A stretch of 64,000 nucleotides of DNA. Source: CAZFLM01 sp964519955 (lineage in GTDB: Bacteria > Armatimonadota > Chthonomonadetes > Chthonomonadales > CAJBBX01). The translations under genes and the position numbers were made by a program. The DNA is taken from positions 56,653-120,652 of the forward strand of contig CAZFLM010000013.1 in assembly GCA_964519955.1 (NCBI GenBank), written 5' to 3'. A model generated the notes under the pieces. That model made no database searches, was not told where the DNA came from, and was given only the letters and a program-made list of their open reading frames with translations. Below, one piece after another: positions 53,523 to 62,161 of this stretch; position 1 is the first letter of the stretch, and each line of letters opens with the position of its first letter.

Positions 53523-54389
53523 ATGCGCATCCTGGTTACGGGAGGGCTCGGGCACATCGGCAGCGAGGTCGTCGAGCTGCTGGGCGCGGCGGGACACGAG
53601 GTGCGGTCGCTCGACCGCGCTGCGCGGCCCAAGGGCTACGCCCAGGAGTACATGGCCGCCGACCTGACCGATCCGCGCGACATGCGCCGAGCTGTCGACG
53701 GCATCGACGCCGTGGTGCACGCCGGCGCCATCCCCCACGACCGGCACGGCGCGGCCGACGAGGTGCTGCGCGTGAACGTTCAGGGGACGCTGCTGGTGCT
53801 GCAGGCGTGCGCCGAGGCGGGCATCGAGCGCGTCGTCAACTTCTCGAGCGTCAACTCGCTGGGCAACTTCGGGGGCCACCGCGCCGCCGCGTACCTGCCG
53901 ATTGACGACGCCTACCCGCGCCACCCGCAGACCCCCTATCAGCTCTCCAAACACCTGGCCGAGGAGGCCTGCGCGGCCTACGCCGATCGCTACGGCATGA
54001 CGTGCATCAGCCTGCGCCCGGTCGCCGTGATGCGGGGCGCTCCATTCAGGCGGTGGCTCGGCGCCGATCCGAACGTGAGAGCGGAGTGGGGCAAGGGCGA
54101 CTACTGGGCGTATGTCGATCTGCGCGACGTGGCGGAGGGGGTGCGGCTCTCGCTCGAGACCCCCGCGGGGAGTTCCGGCGAGTTCCTGCTCGTGGCGGAC
54201 GACACCACGCAGGAGCTTCCGACGTCCGAGCTGCTGGCACGCTTCTACCCGGATACGCCCTGGCGCGGCGTGCCGCAGGAGGAGTACTTCGCGGAGAACC
54301 CGAACCGGGGCCTGCTCGACACGAGCCGCGCGCGCGACGTGCTGGGGTGGCGGGCGAGGCACTCCTGGCGGGACGCAGACGACGCGTAG
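53523..54389 (+). CDS. NAD-dependent epimerase/dehydratase (extended SDR)
   Basis: 288 aa. NAD motif TGGLGHIG (8-15); Ser-Tyr-Lys with FSSVNSLG and YQLSK; LNxxG-like ending. A GGGAGG box 5 nt upstream overlaps the fucosidase stop. It could convert the freed sugar or its nucleotide derivative; substrate unknown. Confidence 0.92.
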   Translation: MRILVTGGLGHIGSEVVELLGAAGHEVRSLDRAARPKGYAQEYMAADLTDPRDMRRAVDGIDAVVHAGAIPHDRHGAADEVLRVNVQGTLLVLQACAEAGIERVVNFSSVNSLGNFGGHRAAAYLPIDDAYPRHPQTPYQLSKHLAEEACAAYADRYGMTCISLRPVAVMRGAPFRRWLGADPNVRAEWGKGDYWAYVDLRDVAEGVRLSLETPAGSSGEFLLVADDTTQELPTSELLARFYPDTPWRGVPQEEYFAENPNRGLLDTSRARDVLGWRARHSWRDADDA

Positions 54390-54424
54390 GGCGGAGCGGC
54401 GGAAGAGGCGAGCGCCCTGGCGCA

Positions 54425-54463
54425 TGCGCTGCCCCGCCGGAGCCTGACGGGGCGCTCAGCGCA
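54425..54463. terminator. Imperfect hairpin between convergent genes
   Basis: TGCGCTG/CAGCGCA outside and CCCCG/CGGGG inside, with a short asymmetric bulge. It lies between the ends of the epimerase and the STN operon. Confidence 0.45.
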
Positions 54464-54468
54464 TCGGG

Positions 54469-55170
54469 CTAACGCAGCAGGCCGCCGAGGCCGCCCAGGT
54501 TCAGGCCGCCGCCGGAGCCAGGGGCGCGTCCGCCGCGCCCGCCCAGCGACGATCGGCTGACGTAGCTGCTGCCGTCGGGCGGCTGGTACCAGTAGTAACG
54601 GTGGACACTTTGCCGGGCGCCGCCCGCGTCGAACGGGCTGGTGTCGCCGGCGAAGAGCAGCGACTCCGGAGCCAGCGCGAGCCCCTCGACGATGCGGAGA
54701 ACGGCGCCTGCGTCGGCGTACCGCAGGCCGAGGGTGGCCGTGACGCGCTCGCCGCCCGCGTCGGAGGCACTCGCCGGAACTGGCGGGGGGTCTGGCTTGC
54801 GCACCACGTGGAACACCTCCTCCTCGATCCGGTACGTCAGCGGCGGGTCCGCCTCCGCGGCCCGCAGCACCGTATCCAGCGCGATGCGGAAGGGGATGTC
54901 GGTGAGCGAGGCCGTGATGCGTCCCTCCACCTCCGGGTCCAACACATAGTCGGCGCGCACGGAGTTGAAGAGCATCTTGAGGGCGGCGCGCAGGTCGGCC
55001 CCGTCCACGTTCAGGGTCACCTTCCGCGCCAGCACGCTCGCGGCGTGCGAGCCGCTGTCGCCCTGGGCGAACGACGGCGCCGAACCTGCCGCGAGTGCGA
55101 GGCCGAGCAGAAGAGCCGCGGACCTGAGTGCGCGAACGCGCCGGATCACCGTGCAGCCTCCCATGGCCAT
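54469..55170 (-). CDS. Exported STN-domain protein, paralogue 3 (Gly-rich tail)
   Basis: 233 aa, signal peptide about 1-35. One secretin/TonB N-terminal (STN)-like domain: KVTLNVDGADLRAALKMLFNSVRADYVLDPEV..ITASLTDIPFRIALDTVL (about 50-120). The rest is a short linker, RYYWYQPPDGSSY, and a Gly/Leu-rich tail. No secretin beta-barrel domain. It is the third of three tandem paralogues, with a hairpin before it. Confidence 0.82.
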   Translation of the reverse strand: MAMGGCTVIRRVRALRSAALLLGLALAAGSAPSFAQGDSGSHAASVLARKVTLNVDGADLRAALKMLFNSVRADYVLDPEVEGRITASLTDIPFRIALDTVLRAAEADPPLTYRIEEEVFHVVRKPDPPPVPASASDAGGERVTATLGLRYADAGAVLRIVEGLALAPESLLFAGDTSPFDAGGARQSVHRYYWYQPPDGSSYVSRSSLGGRGGRAPGSGGGLNLGGLGGLLR

Positions 55171-55179
55171 GAGAACAGG

Positions 55180-55202
55180 AGGGGAGCCGCGCGGGCTCCC
55201 CT
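55180..55202 (-). other. Perfect hairpin between STN paralogues
   Basis: A 9-bp stem AGGGGAGCC/GGCTCCCCT with a 5-nt loop lies between two cotranscribed genes. There is no U-tract. It may stabilise or trim the message between the two cistrons. Confidence 0.4.
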
Positions 55203-55236
55203 CAGGATCGAGTAGTGGGGCTCTCGGCCCGGCCGC

Positions 55237-55998
55237 CTATCGCCAGCCGCCGCCGCCGTAGCCACCGCCGCCGTAGCCGCCCCCGCCCCAGCCGCCGCCG
55301 CCGTAGCCGCCGCCACGGTTGCCACCGTAGCCGCCGCTGCCGAAGCTGCCGCCGCGGTTGCCACCGTAGCCGCCGCGATTGCCGCCGCCGCCCCAGCCAC
55401 CGCCGTAGCCGCCGTAGCCCTGGTTGCCGCCATAGCCGCCGCCGCCGTAGCCGTTGCCGTAGCCGCCGTTGCCATACCCGCCCTGCTGCTGCATCATCTG
55501 GCCGGTGTAGAGGGCGGAACCACCGAGGATCATCGCGATGATGTTGGCGTCGACGGACTTAACCTTCAGCTTCTGGGGGTTGAACTTGGGCTTGACGTTC
55601 TGCTCGTCGCCCGTGTCGGGAGGTGTGGGCTCCGGTAGCTGCTCCTGCTTGATCTTGACGCGGTAGATGCCGTTCTCCTTGTCATAGGTGAGCGGCAACT
55701 GCGACTGGACCGATCTCAGGATGTTCTCGAGCGCTACCTCGAACCGCACGTCGTTCAGTTGAGCCGTGACCGAGCCCTGCACGGCCTGGTCGAGCGTGTA
55801 GTTGACTCCGACCGACTGGAACAGCAGCTTGAGCGCGTATCGGATGTCTGCGTTCTCGAGGTTAAGCGTCACCTTCTTGTCACGGACATCCTGTGCGCCA
55901 TCGCCGCCGGCGCCTTGGGCGAGTGCAGGCCCGAAGGCAGTCGCGAGGGTCAGAGCCAGCACCAGCACTGCTGTGTTGACACGATGGCCAATAGTCAT
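55237..55998 (-). CDS. Exported STN-domain protein, paralogue 2 (GGYGG tail)
   Basis: 253 aa, signal peptide 1-28. STN domain at about 40-120 (KVTLNLENADIRYALKLLFQSVGVNYTLDQAVQGSVTAQ). A charged linker with KLKVKSVDANIIAMILGGSALY follows. The C-terminal 80 residues are almost only GGYGG/GGG with Asn, Arg and Trp, a low-complexity tail that is probably disordered. It is encoded between the other two paralogues. Start by a GGAGG box. Confidence 0.85.
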   Translation of the reverse strand: MTIGHRVNTAVLVLALTLATAFGPALAQGAGGDGAQDVRDKKVTLNLENADIRYALKLLFQSVGVNYTLDQAVQGSVTAQLNDVRFEVALENILRSVQSQLPLTYDKENGIYRVKIKQEQLPEPTPPDTGDEQNVKPKFNPQKLKVKSVDANIIAMILGGSALYTGQMMQQQGGYGNGGYGNGYGGGGYGGNQGYGGYGGGWGGGGNRGGYGGNRGGSFGSGGYGGNRGGGYGGGGWGGGGYGGGGYGGGGWR

Positions 55999-56089
55999 CT
56001 CCACCCCTCCAATTGTCGCCGGCCGCCGGAAACCCGGCGGTTCGTACAACCACTTAGACGCAGCACCCCTCTCTTGCGTTACGTAACGT

Positions 56090-56836
56090 CTACCGCCACG
56101 ATCCGAATCGCCGAGCCCCCGCACCACGCGCCCGGGAGGTGTTGATGTGCCCGATGCCGGTGCGCGCCAGCGTCGCGTACTCCCCGTACGGGTTGTCCCA
56201 CGCCGGAGCGCCCAGCTCCGTCTGCACCACGGGGCGTACCGCGCCGGTCCACACAGGCGCCACAGGCAGCCCCGCACCGGTCGGGATCCACACCGGATCG
56301 GCCAACACGTAGTCCACTCGCACGTAGAGCGGGCGGTCTTGCTGAACGATCAGGCGGGAGCCTGTTGCGGCCTGGACGGCCACCGGCGGAGCGGGCACCA
56401 CGTAGAACTCGCTCGGCGGAATGACCGGCCGCTCGGTGGATTGGCTCGCGGCGCTATCCTGCTGGGACGTTTCGACGCGGACCTCAGCAGCCTCCTTCTT
56501 TTCCGAGGCAGTTTTCGCGGGCGCAACGCGGTAGACGCCCGACTCCTGGGTGTAGGTCAGCGCGGGGCCGTCCTTGACCGCATCGAGCACCGCAGCGAGG
56601 GCCTCGTCGAACGGCTTCTGGTCGACACGCACGTCGACCTCGCCTTTGACGGCCGTGTCCAGGACGTAGTTGGCCCCCACCTTCTGGAAGAGCTTGCTCA
56701 GCACGGCGCGGACGTCGGCCTTCTCGGCGGTGATCGATACGCGCGGCGGCGCGGACTGCTCGGCGGCACGCAGCGGCGACGGCGCGGCGATGAGCGCCCA
56801 GACTGCGAGCGCGAGAACACGTGTGTGTCGGTTCAT
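56090..56836 (-). CDS. Exported STN-domain protein, paralogue 1
   Basis: 248 aa, signal peptide 1-24. STN domain at about 33-110 (RVSITAEKADVRAVLSKLFQKVGANYVLDTAVKGEVDV..LTYTQESGVYRVAP). A Glu/Lys linker leads to a Pro/Val/aromatic-rich C-terminus (YVRVDYVLADPVWIPTG). It is the first of the three; divergent from the solute-binding protein gene. Confidence 0.82.
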   Translation of the reverse strand: MNRHTRVLALAVWALIAAPSPLRAAEQSAPPRVSITAEKADVRAVLSKLFQKVGANYVLDTAVKGEVDVRVDQKPFDEALAAVLDAVKDGPALTYTQESGVYRVAPAKTASEKKEAAEVRVETSQQDSAASQSTERPVIPPSEFYVVPAPPVAVQAATGSRLIVQQDRPLYVRVDYVLADPVWIPTGAGLPVAPVWTGAVRPVVQTELGAPAWDNPYGEYATLARTGIGHINTSRARGAGARRFGSWR

Positions 56837-56969
56837 GGCTTCAGCTCCTTCGGCGCCCCCTCGACAGATGGGAGCGATGTCCGCGGTCTCGTAGATTCGC
56901 TACGCATCGGCAGATGTCGGGGTTCCGCGCGCAGGACCGCGATGCGGCCCTGACGAACTTGACGACGTG

Positions 56970-58325
56970 ATGAGCGATCGCCATGTTCCCTTACCTGATA
57001 CGAGTTTCACACGCCGCGCCCTGCTCGGCCGGGGGGCCGCGCTCGCGCTCGCCGCGGGCACGGTCGGCGGATGCCGCTCCGGCTCGCGCGGACGCGTGCG
57101 CCTCGACGTCTGGAGCATGTGGTCCGGCGACGAGGAAGAGGCGTTCGTGCGGGTGCTCAAGCGCTACGAAGCACTGAACCCGCACCTCGAGATCGGCAAC
57201 CTCGGCTCCATCCGCGACGACACCAAGACGATCCGCGCCATCGTGGCCGGGGTTCCGCCGGACGTGTTCACCATCTCCGACCCGCTGATGCTCGGACCGT
57301 TGGCCGCGCAAGGCGCCGTGCTCGACCTGGAGGACCGCTTCCGCCAGGCGGGCCTGCGCGATGCCGACTTCGTGCCGGGCGCGCTCTCGCAGTGCCGCTT
57401 CGGCGGCCGGCTGCACGCGATGCCCTACCTGCTGGACTGCTTCGCGCTGATGTGGAGCAAGAAGGCGTTCGCGAAAGCTGGCCTGGACCCGGAGAAGCCG
57501 CCCGCCACCATCGAGGAGCTGGACGCCTACGCCCGCAAGCTGACCACACGCGACGCGGCCGGCGGCCTCACCCAGCTCGGTCTGGCGCCGCTGAGCAACC
57601 GCAGCTTCTTCGCGGGCGATATGACGGTGCTGTTCCACCTCTTCGGCGGGCGGCTCTACGACGCTGCGGCGAGGCGGGTGACGCCGGACGCGCCGGAGAA
57701 CGTGCAGGCGATGGAGTGGTACACGAAGTTGATCGACGCGGTGGGCGGCTACGGCAAGGTGAACGCCTACGCGGCCGGGTTCGGGCAGGCGCAGGGCGGC
57801 AACAACCCGTTCTTCATGGGCAAGATCGCCATGATGATCAACGGGCAGTGGAACCCCTACTGGGCGGAGACCTACGCGCCGGGGCTGGAGTACGGCGTCG
57901 CGCCGCTGCCCGCCCCCTCCTGGCGGCCGGACCGAGCCCGCACGACGTGGCTGGGCGGCAACCTCTTCTGCATCCCGCGCGGCGGCAAGCACCCGGAGGA
58001 GTCGTGGCGCCTGCTGGCCTGGATGCAGACCGAGGAGGCGCAGGTGCTCTTCGCGGACGCGATGCACGGGGTGCCGAACGTGAAGCGCGTCCTGGCGAAC
58101 CGCTCGCTGCGAACGGGCGACCCGTGGCGCGTCCAGTTCGGCAAGTACATGGACCTCGCCCCCAGCCCCACCGCCGGCCACTTCCCCGTGCTGCCGGTCG
58201 CCAGCCTCTATTCCTCGTCGCTCACGGACGCGGTGGACTTCATCATGGAGGGCACCAAGCCCATCCGCCGCGCCCTGGCCGACGTGCGCGTGCGCGTGCA
58301 GCGGGAGCTGGATCGGTACGGGTAG
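56970..58325 (+). CDS. Tat-dependent lipoprotein, sugar ABC-type solute-binding protein
   Basis: 451 aa. FTRRALLGRG (RR at 15-16) plus lipobox VGGC (Cys35) mark a Tat-exported lipoprotein. It is a cluster B/extracellular solute-binding family 1 protein: LDVWSMWSGDEEEAFVRVLKRYEALNPHLEI, PPDVFTISDPLML, MMINGQWNPYW, GVAPLPAP, LGGNLFCIPRG. It binds a sugar or oligosaccharide for ABC uptake, but no permease or ATPase gene is nearby. ATG taken over a GTG immediately upstream. Confidence 0.92.
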   Translation: MSDRHVPLPDTSFTRRALLGRGAALALAAGTVGGCRSGSRGRVRLDVWSMWSGDEEEAFVRVLKRYEALNPHLEIGNLGSIRDDTKTIRAIVAGVPPDVFTISDPLMLGPLAAQGAVLDLEDRFRQAGLRDADFVPGALSQCRFGGRLHAMPYLLDCFALMWSKKAFAKAGLDPEKPPATIEELDAYARKLTTRDAAGGLTQLGLAPLSNRSFFAGDMTVLFHLFGGRLYDAAARRVTPDAPENVQAMEWYTKLIDAVGGYGKVNAYAAGFGQAQGGNNPFFMGKIAMMINGQWNPYWAETYAPGLEYGVAPLPAPSWRPDRARTTWLGGNLFCIPRGGKHPEESWRLLAWMQTEEAQVLFADAMHGVPNVKRVLANRSLRTGDPWRVQFGKYMDLAPSPTAGHFPVLPVASLYSSSLTDAVDFIMEGTKPIRRALADVRVRVQRELDRYG

Positions 58326-58340
58326 GGGGGCTAGGCTGGA

Positions 58341-58420
58341 TCCGCGGATGGACGCGGATGAACGCGGATAACGGCAACGACGGCTGCACCCACCGATGGA
58401 CACCGATGAACAGCGATGCA
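58341..58420. repeat. Short direct repeats (CGCGGATG and CACCGATGGA types)
   Basis: Units CGCGGATGGACGCGGATGAA and CACCGATGGACACCGATGAA occur in succession after the solute-binding gene. A related CACAGATGGACACAGACAAG lies at 14450. They are short interspersed simple repeats, non-coding here. Confidence 0.5.
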
Positions 58421-58436
58421 GGCCAGGACGCTCGCG

Positions 58437-58850
58437 CTATGGCGACGCGCCGACCTTGCGGAGCCACTTGCGCGCACGCCGCCCCTCATCGTCCGCCACG
58501 GTCGCCAGCGACTTCCAGAGCCGTATAGCCTCAGCGTCCTTGCCAGCTCGGTGCTGACAGGACGCGAGAGCCGACAGCGCCATCCTGTTGCCCGGATCTG
58601 CCTTGAGCGCCTTGCGGTACTCCGCCATGGCCGCCTCGAAGCTGCCCTTCCCTGGCCGGGACCTCAGCGGCTCGAACGAGGACCCGCGGGCGATATGGGC
58701 AAGCGCAACCGCTTGGGCCTGCGTGACGCCGGGCGGCAGCATCTGCTGTGGAGACGGAGTCCCGATCGGGGAGCGACGGTTCGAGAGCAAGAGCAGCACC
58801 ACTAGAACGGCAACCACGCACCAGGCGGCAGGGGCAACGTATCGGCGCAT
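58437..58850 (-). CDS. Small TPR-containing membrane-anchored protein
   Basis: 137 aa. One N-terminal membrane helix (about 7-23, AWCVVAVLVVLLLLS). One or two TPR repeats (FEAAMAEYRKALKADPGNRMALSALASCQHRAG). The TPR part probably faces outwards. No specific role. Confidence 0.8.
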   Translation of the reverse strand: MRRYVAPAAWCVVAVLVVLLLLSNRRSPIGTPSPQQMLPPGVTQAQAVALAHIARGSSFEPLRSRPGKGSFEAAMAEYRKALKADPGNRMALSALASCQHRAGKDAEAIRLWKSLATVADDEGRRARKWLRKVGASP

Positions 58851-58926
58851 CGGAGCCTCCGTGAATTGGACGGCGGGTCGGTGTCACCCCATTCGCCAGG
58901 CAGCCGGGGAGTTCCTGCGTGCGCCC

Positions 58927-59250
58927 TCACCCCTTCCCCGACAGCTCCCTCGCGGCCAGCGCGATGTGGAACGGGTACAACTCGGCGCGCATGACGCCGC
59001 AGGCCACCGCCGGGTCCGCCGCCATGATGGCGCGCGCCTCCTCGTCCGACCCGGCGCGGAAGACGGCGATGCCGAAGGTGGTCTCGTCGTTCGTCTGGGT
59101 GCGGCCAACCAGGACCATCGTGCCCTCGGCAGTCAGGCGCTTCAGGTAGTCGAAGTGCGCCGCCACGGCAGCCGACTCCTCGGCGGTCGGCCCCTCCGTC
59201 AGCATCCCCAGGCGCGTCGGATGGACGACGTAGATGAACTCGTCAGGCAT
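58927..59250 (-). CDS. YciI family protein
   Basis: 107 aa. A ferredoxin-like alpha/beta fold: FIYVVHPTRLGMLTEGPTAEESAAVAAHFDYLKRLTAEG, MVLVGRT, AVFRAGSDEEARAIMAADPA, ELYPFHIAL. YciI proteins are related to muconolactone isomerase folds; function mostly unknown. Start by an AAGGAGG box. Confidence 0.92.
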   Translation of the reverse strand: MPDEFIYVVHPTRLGMLTEGPTAEESAAVAAHFDYLKRLTAEGTMVLVGRTQTNDETTFGIAVFRAGSDEEARAIMAADPAVACGVMRAELYPFHIALAARELSGKG

Positions 59251-59400
59251 GGTGCTCCTCCTTGGTTCATAGCGCTCCAGCGCCGGCCGGATCCCTCGGT
59301 TCCTCGGGGTGACCGATGGCCGTGCGCGGCACCGAAGCGCGTCACCCCGGGCGGCGGCGCTACGCGCAAGGAGCCGTACCGAGGTCACCGTGGTTGTTTG

Positions 59401-59419
59401 AGCCCGCGTAGGCGGACTT
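59401..59419. repeat. Hairpin AGCCCGC-GTA-like, part of a possible dispersed repeat
   Basis: AGCCCGCGTAGGCGGACTT can fold with one mismatch and resembles AGTCCCC-TGC-GGGGACT at 63862. It is followed by CGCGAGTTCATTCGCCGG. Similar GC-rich short palindromes are dispersed in some related genomes. Confidence 0.3.
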
Positions 59420-59472
59420 GGTGCCGTTCGCAAGGCGCGAGTTCATTCGCCGGCCGCCCAGGCTGCCTCTCT

Positions 59473-59501
59473 TGACTCCGCCCACCCCCTGGAGTACTAT
59501 G
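59473..59501 (+). promoter_or_regulatory. Promoter of the large GH29 fucosidase gene
   Basis: TTGACT, 17-bp spacer, TACTAT. It ends where the palindromic operator begins. Confidence 0.65.
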
Positions 59502-59518
59502 TGGTAACGTTACCACAT
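59501..59518 (+). promoter_or_regulatory. LacI-family-type operator
   Basis: A perfect 18-bp palindrome TGTGGTAACGTTACCACA overlapping the end of the -10 box and the start site. Its TGGTAACGTTACCA core has the form bound by LacI/GalR-type regulators (CG at the centre). It would repress the fucosidase gene until a sugar inducer binds. The regulator gene is not in the window. Confidence 0.7.
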
Positions 59519-59544
59519 CCCCAGTCCGTGAGGTGAATCCAGCC

Positions 59545-61530
59545 ATGACCCGCGCTCAGTCAGGCATCGCAGTGGCCGCCGTCTCGGTGGCGCTCGGCGC
59601 GTCGCAGGCTTCGGCGCAGACGCCGCGGTACGACGCCAACGCTACGCCCCAGGAGGTCGAAGTCGCGCCCGGGCCGTTCGAGCCGACGTACGAGTCCTTC
59701 GCCAAGGGCTACAAGTGCCCGAAGTGGTTCCGCGACTACAAGCTGGGCATCTGGGCGCACTGGGGCCCGCAGGCGGTGCCGATGGCCGGCGACTGGTATG
59801 CCCGCAACATGTACATCCAGGGCAGCGGGCAGTACGAGGACCACCTGAAGAACTACGGCCACCCGACGAAGAGCGGCTGGAAGGACGTGGTGCCGCTCTG
59901 GAAAGCCGAGAAGTGGGACCCGGAACGCCTGATGGCCCTCTACAAGAAGGCCGGCGCCAAGTACTTCGTCAGCATGGGCGTCCACCACGACAACTTCGAC
60001 GACTGGAACTCGAAGTACAACCCGTGGAACGCCGTGATGGTGGGGCCGCACCGCGACGTAGTGGGCGCTTGGCAGAAGGCGGCGAAGAAGCAGCGGATGA
60101 AGTTCGGCGTGTCGGAGCACCTCGGCGCCAGCTTCACCTGGTACCAGGTCGCGCACGGTTCCGACAAGGAGGGCCCGCTCGCCGGGGTGCCCTACGACGG
60201 GGCCGACGAGAAGAACTGGAGCCTGTACCACTTCCCCGCGCAGCCCGGCGACACCGACTGGTACAGCAAGGACCCGCGCTGGCACGTGGAGTGGTTCAAC
60301 CGCATCAGAGACCTCGTCGACACGTACCAGCCGGACCTGCTCTACACGGATGGCGGCGTCCCATTCGGCAACGAGGTGGGCCGCAGCCTCATCGCGCACC
60401 TCTACAACACGAGCGCCGAACGCCACGGCGGCAAGGTCGAGGCGGTCTACACGTGCAAGCAGCAGTCCAAGGGCATGTGGATCGAGGACCTGGAGCGCGG
60501 CGTGATGTCCGGCATCCGCCCCGACCCGTGGCAGACGGACACCTCCATCGGCGACTGGTTCTACAACCGCAACTGGAAGTACCGCGGCGCCGACTGGGTG
60601 ATCCACATGCTGGTGGACATCGTGAGCAAGAACGGCAACCTGCTGATCAACGTGGTGCAGCGCCCCGATGGCAGCCTGGACCCCGAGGCGGAGCAGGTGC
60701 TGGCCGACATGGCGAAGTGGATCGCCATCAACGGCGAGGGCATCTACGGGACGCGGCCCTGGCTGGTCCACGGCGAGGGACCGGTGCGCGCGAAGGGCGG
60801 CCACTTCGCTGAGGACTTCGCCTATGGCGCGAAGGACATCCGCTTCACGTCCAAGGGCACGCGTACGCTCTACGTCAGCGCGCTGGGCTGGCCCGAGGAC
60901 GGCAGCCTGACGATCCGCTCGCTGGCGAAGCTGCCCGGCGTCACGGGGCACATCGACCGCGTCGCGCTCCTCGGCAGCAAGGAGCCGGTGACGTGGACGC
61001 ACGACGCCGAGGGCCTGCACCTCCGCCTGACCGGCCCGAAGCCCTGCGACTACGCCATCATGCTGAAGGTGACGGGCAGCAAGCTGCGCGGCTTCAAGCC
61101 GGAGCTAGCCGCGCCGCAGATGGCGGCCGTCGAGCCCGGCCCGGACGGCGGCTTCCGCCTGGAGCCGGACGACGCCGACCTGCATGGCAACCTGAAGGCC
61201 GAGGCCCAGGGCGGCGAGCCGAACATCGGCTTCTGGGACAGCGCGGATGACAGCGCCACGTGGAAGCTCGACGTGAAGGCGCCGGGCCATTACCGCATCG
61301 TCGCGAGCTGCGCCACGGTCCACGGCGAGACGCCGATGGTGATCGACGCGGGGGGCCACAAGGTCGAGGGCAAGGTGCCGACCACCGGTGGGTGGGACAA
61401 GTTCGCCGAGGTGGAGTTCGGCACGGTGGAGCTGAAGCAGGCCGGCCCCGTCGCGCTCACGGTGAAGCCCCGCGACGCGCAGAGCTGGCACGCGATCAAC
61501 CTGCGCTGGGTGCGGCTCATCCGGGCGTAG
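59545..61530 (+). CDS. Exported GH29 alpha-L-fucosidase with C-terminal beta modules
   Basis: 661 aa. Signal peptide 1-25. Catalytic domain about 38-400 with FRDYKLGIWAHWGPQAVPM, FVSMGVHHDNFDDW and nucleophile Asp269 in LLYTDGGVPFG. From about 410 there is a beta domain, then a jelly-roll carbohydrate-binding-like module (about 545-661, GHYRIVASCATVHGETPMVIDAGG). The start ATG is preferred over a GTG four codons upstream because GAGGTG lies at a suitable distance. Regulated by the promoter/operator above. It is only distantly similar to the other GH29 protein. Confidence 0.93.
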   Translation: MTRAQSGIAVAAVSVALGASQASAQTPRYDANATPQEVEVAPGPFEPTYESFAKGYKCPKWFRDYKLGIWAHWGPQAVPMAGDWYARNMYIQGSGQYEDHLKNYGHPTKSGWKDVVPLWKAEKWDPERLMALYKKAGAKYFVSMGVHHDNFDDWNSKYNPWNAVMVGPHRDVVGAWQKAAKKQRMKFGVSEHLGASFTWYQVAHGSDKEGPLAGVPYDGADEKNWSLYHFPAQPGDTDWYSKDPRWHVEWFNRIRDLVDTYQPDLLYTDGGVPFGNEVGRSLIAHLYNTSAERHGGKVEAVYTCKQQSKGMWIEDLERGVMSGIRPDPWQTDTSIGDWFYNRNWKYRGADWVIHMLVDIVSKNGNLLINVVQRPDGSLDPEAEQVLADMAKWIAINGEGIYGTRPWLVHGEGPVRAKGGHFAEDFAYGAKDIRFTSKGTRTLYVSALGWPEDGSLTIRSLAKLPGVTGHIDRVALLGSKEPVTWTHDAEGLHLRLTGPKPCDYAIMLKVTGSKLRGFKPELAAPQMAAVEPGPDGGFRLEPDDADLHGNLKAEAQGGEPNIGFWDSADDSATWKLDVKAPGHYRIVASCATVHGETPMVIDAGGHKVEGKVPTTGGWDKFAEVEFGTVELKQAGPVALTVKPRDAQSWHAINLRWVRLIRA

Positions 61531-61551
61531 GGCTGCCGCGGGCGGTACGCG

Positions 61552-61587
61552 CCGGGGCCGGTGTCGCGTTGGCGATGCCGGCCCCGG
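61552..61587. terminator. Bidirectional terminator hairpin
   Basis: 10-bp arms CCGGGGCCGG/CCGGCCCCGG lie between the convergent fucosidase and the leftward membrane protein. Confidence 0.5.
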
Positions 61588-61588
61588 G

Positions 61589-62050
61589 CTACTCGGACTT
61601 CTTGCCGCCGAGGAACCCGCCGATCGCGCCCACGCAGATCAGCGCCACCGACTTGAGCACATCGGACAGCGCCGGGCTTGGGTTCCACGCGAGAAGCGGC
61701 AGCGCGACCAGGATCAGCGCCACCGCGGAGCCGGCGAACAGCCTCTCCATCCAGCGCTTCTGCTCGACCTTGAGCCGCTCCATTTCGCGGTCGTGCTCAG
61801 CCTTCGCCGTCGGCTTGATGTCGACGCTGCGCTCGCTGACGGCACCTACGCGCCGGAACGTGGCCGTCACGGTCTCCGCGTCAGTTACCTCCGGCTCGAC
61901 CGTGGCCGCTACCCGAAACGCTGCCACCAACGCGGCTTGCGGATCGGTACCTGTTAGCTGGCAGTACTGCTGGATGAGCAGCACATCATCCAGAGTCAGC
62001 CGTGGTCTGTCGTCGCCCGTCGCTTCTGAGTCGTGTGTTGGAGCAGGCAA
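61589..62050 (-). CDS. Hypothetical membrane protein, 153 aa
   Basis: The N-terminal soluble part has RLTLDDVLLIQQYCQLTGTDPQAAL. A coiled-coil-like segment (KAEHDREMERLKVEQKRWMERL) precedes two membrane helices at the C-terminus (about 106-122 and 130-150), ending FLGGKKSE. Not recognised. Confidence 0.7.
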   Translation of the reverse strand: MPAPTHDSEATGDDRPRLTLDDVLLIQQYCQLTGTDPQAALVAAFRVAATVEPEVTDAETVTATFRRVGAVSERSVDIKPTAKAEHDREMERLKVEQKRWMERLFAGSAVALILVALPLLAWNPSPALSDVLKSVALICVGAIGGFLGGKKSE

Positions 62051-62161
62051 TGTGCTTCTCCACTGCGACTGAGGTTGGCAGCTTGGCTACTACTCATGCG
62101 ACGCTGTTAGGAGTCGATACCCCCGACTCCTCCCACCGCGACCGACGGAGTCAGCGATGGC

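Noticed and set aside
55243..55480. CRISPR-like or minisatellite array
   Set aside because: The repeats are codons for a GGYGG tail within an STN-domain gene; no regular spacers.
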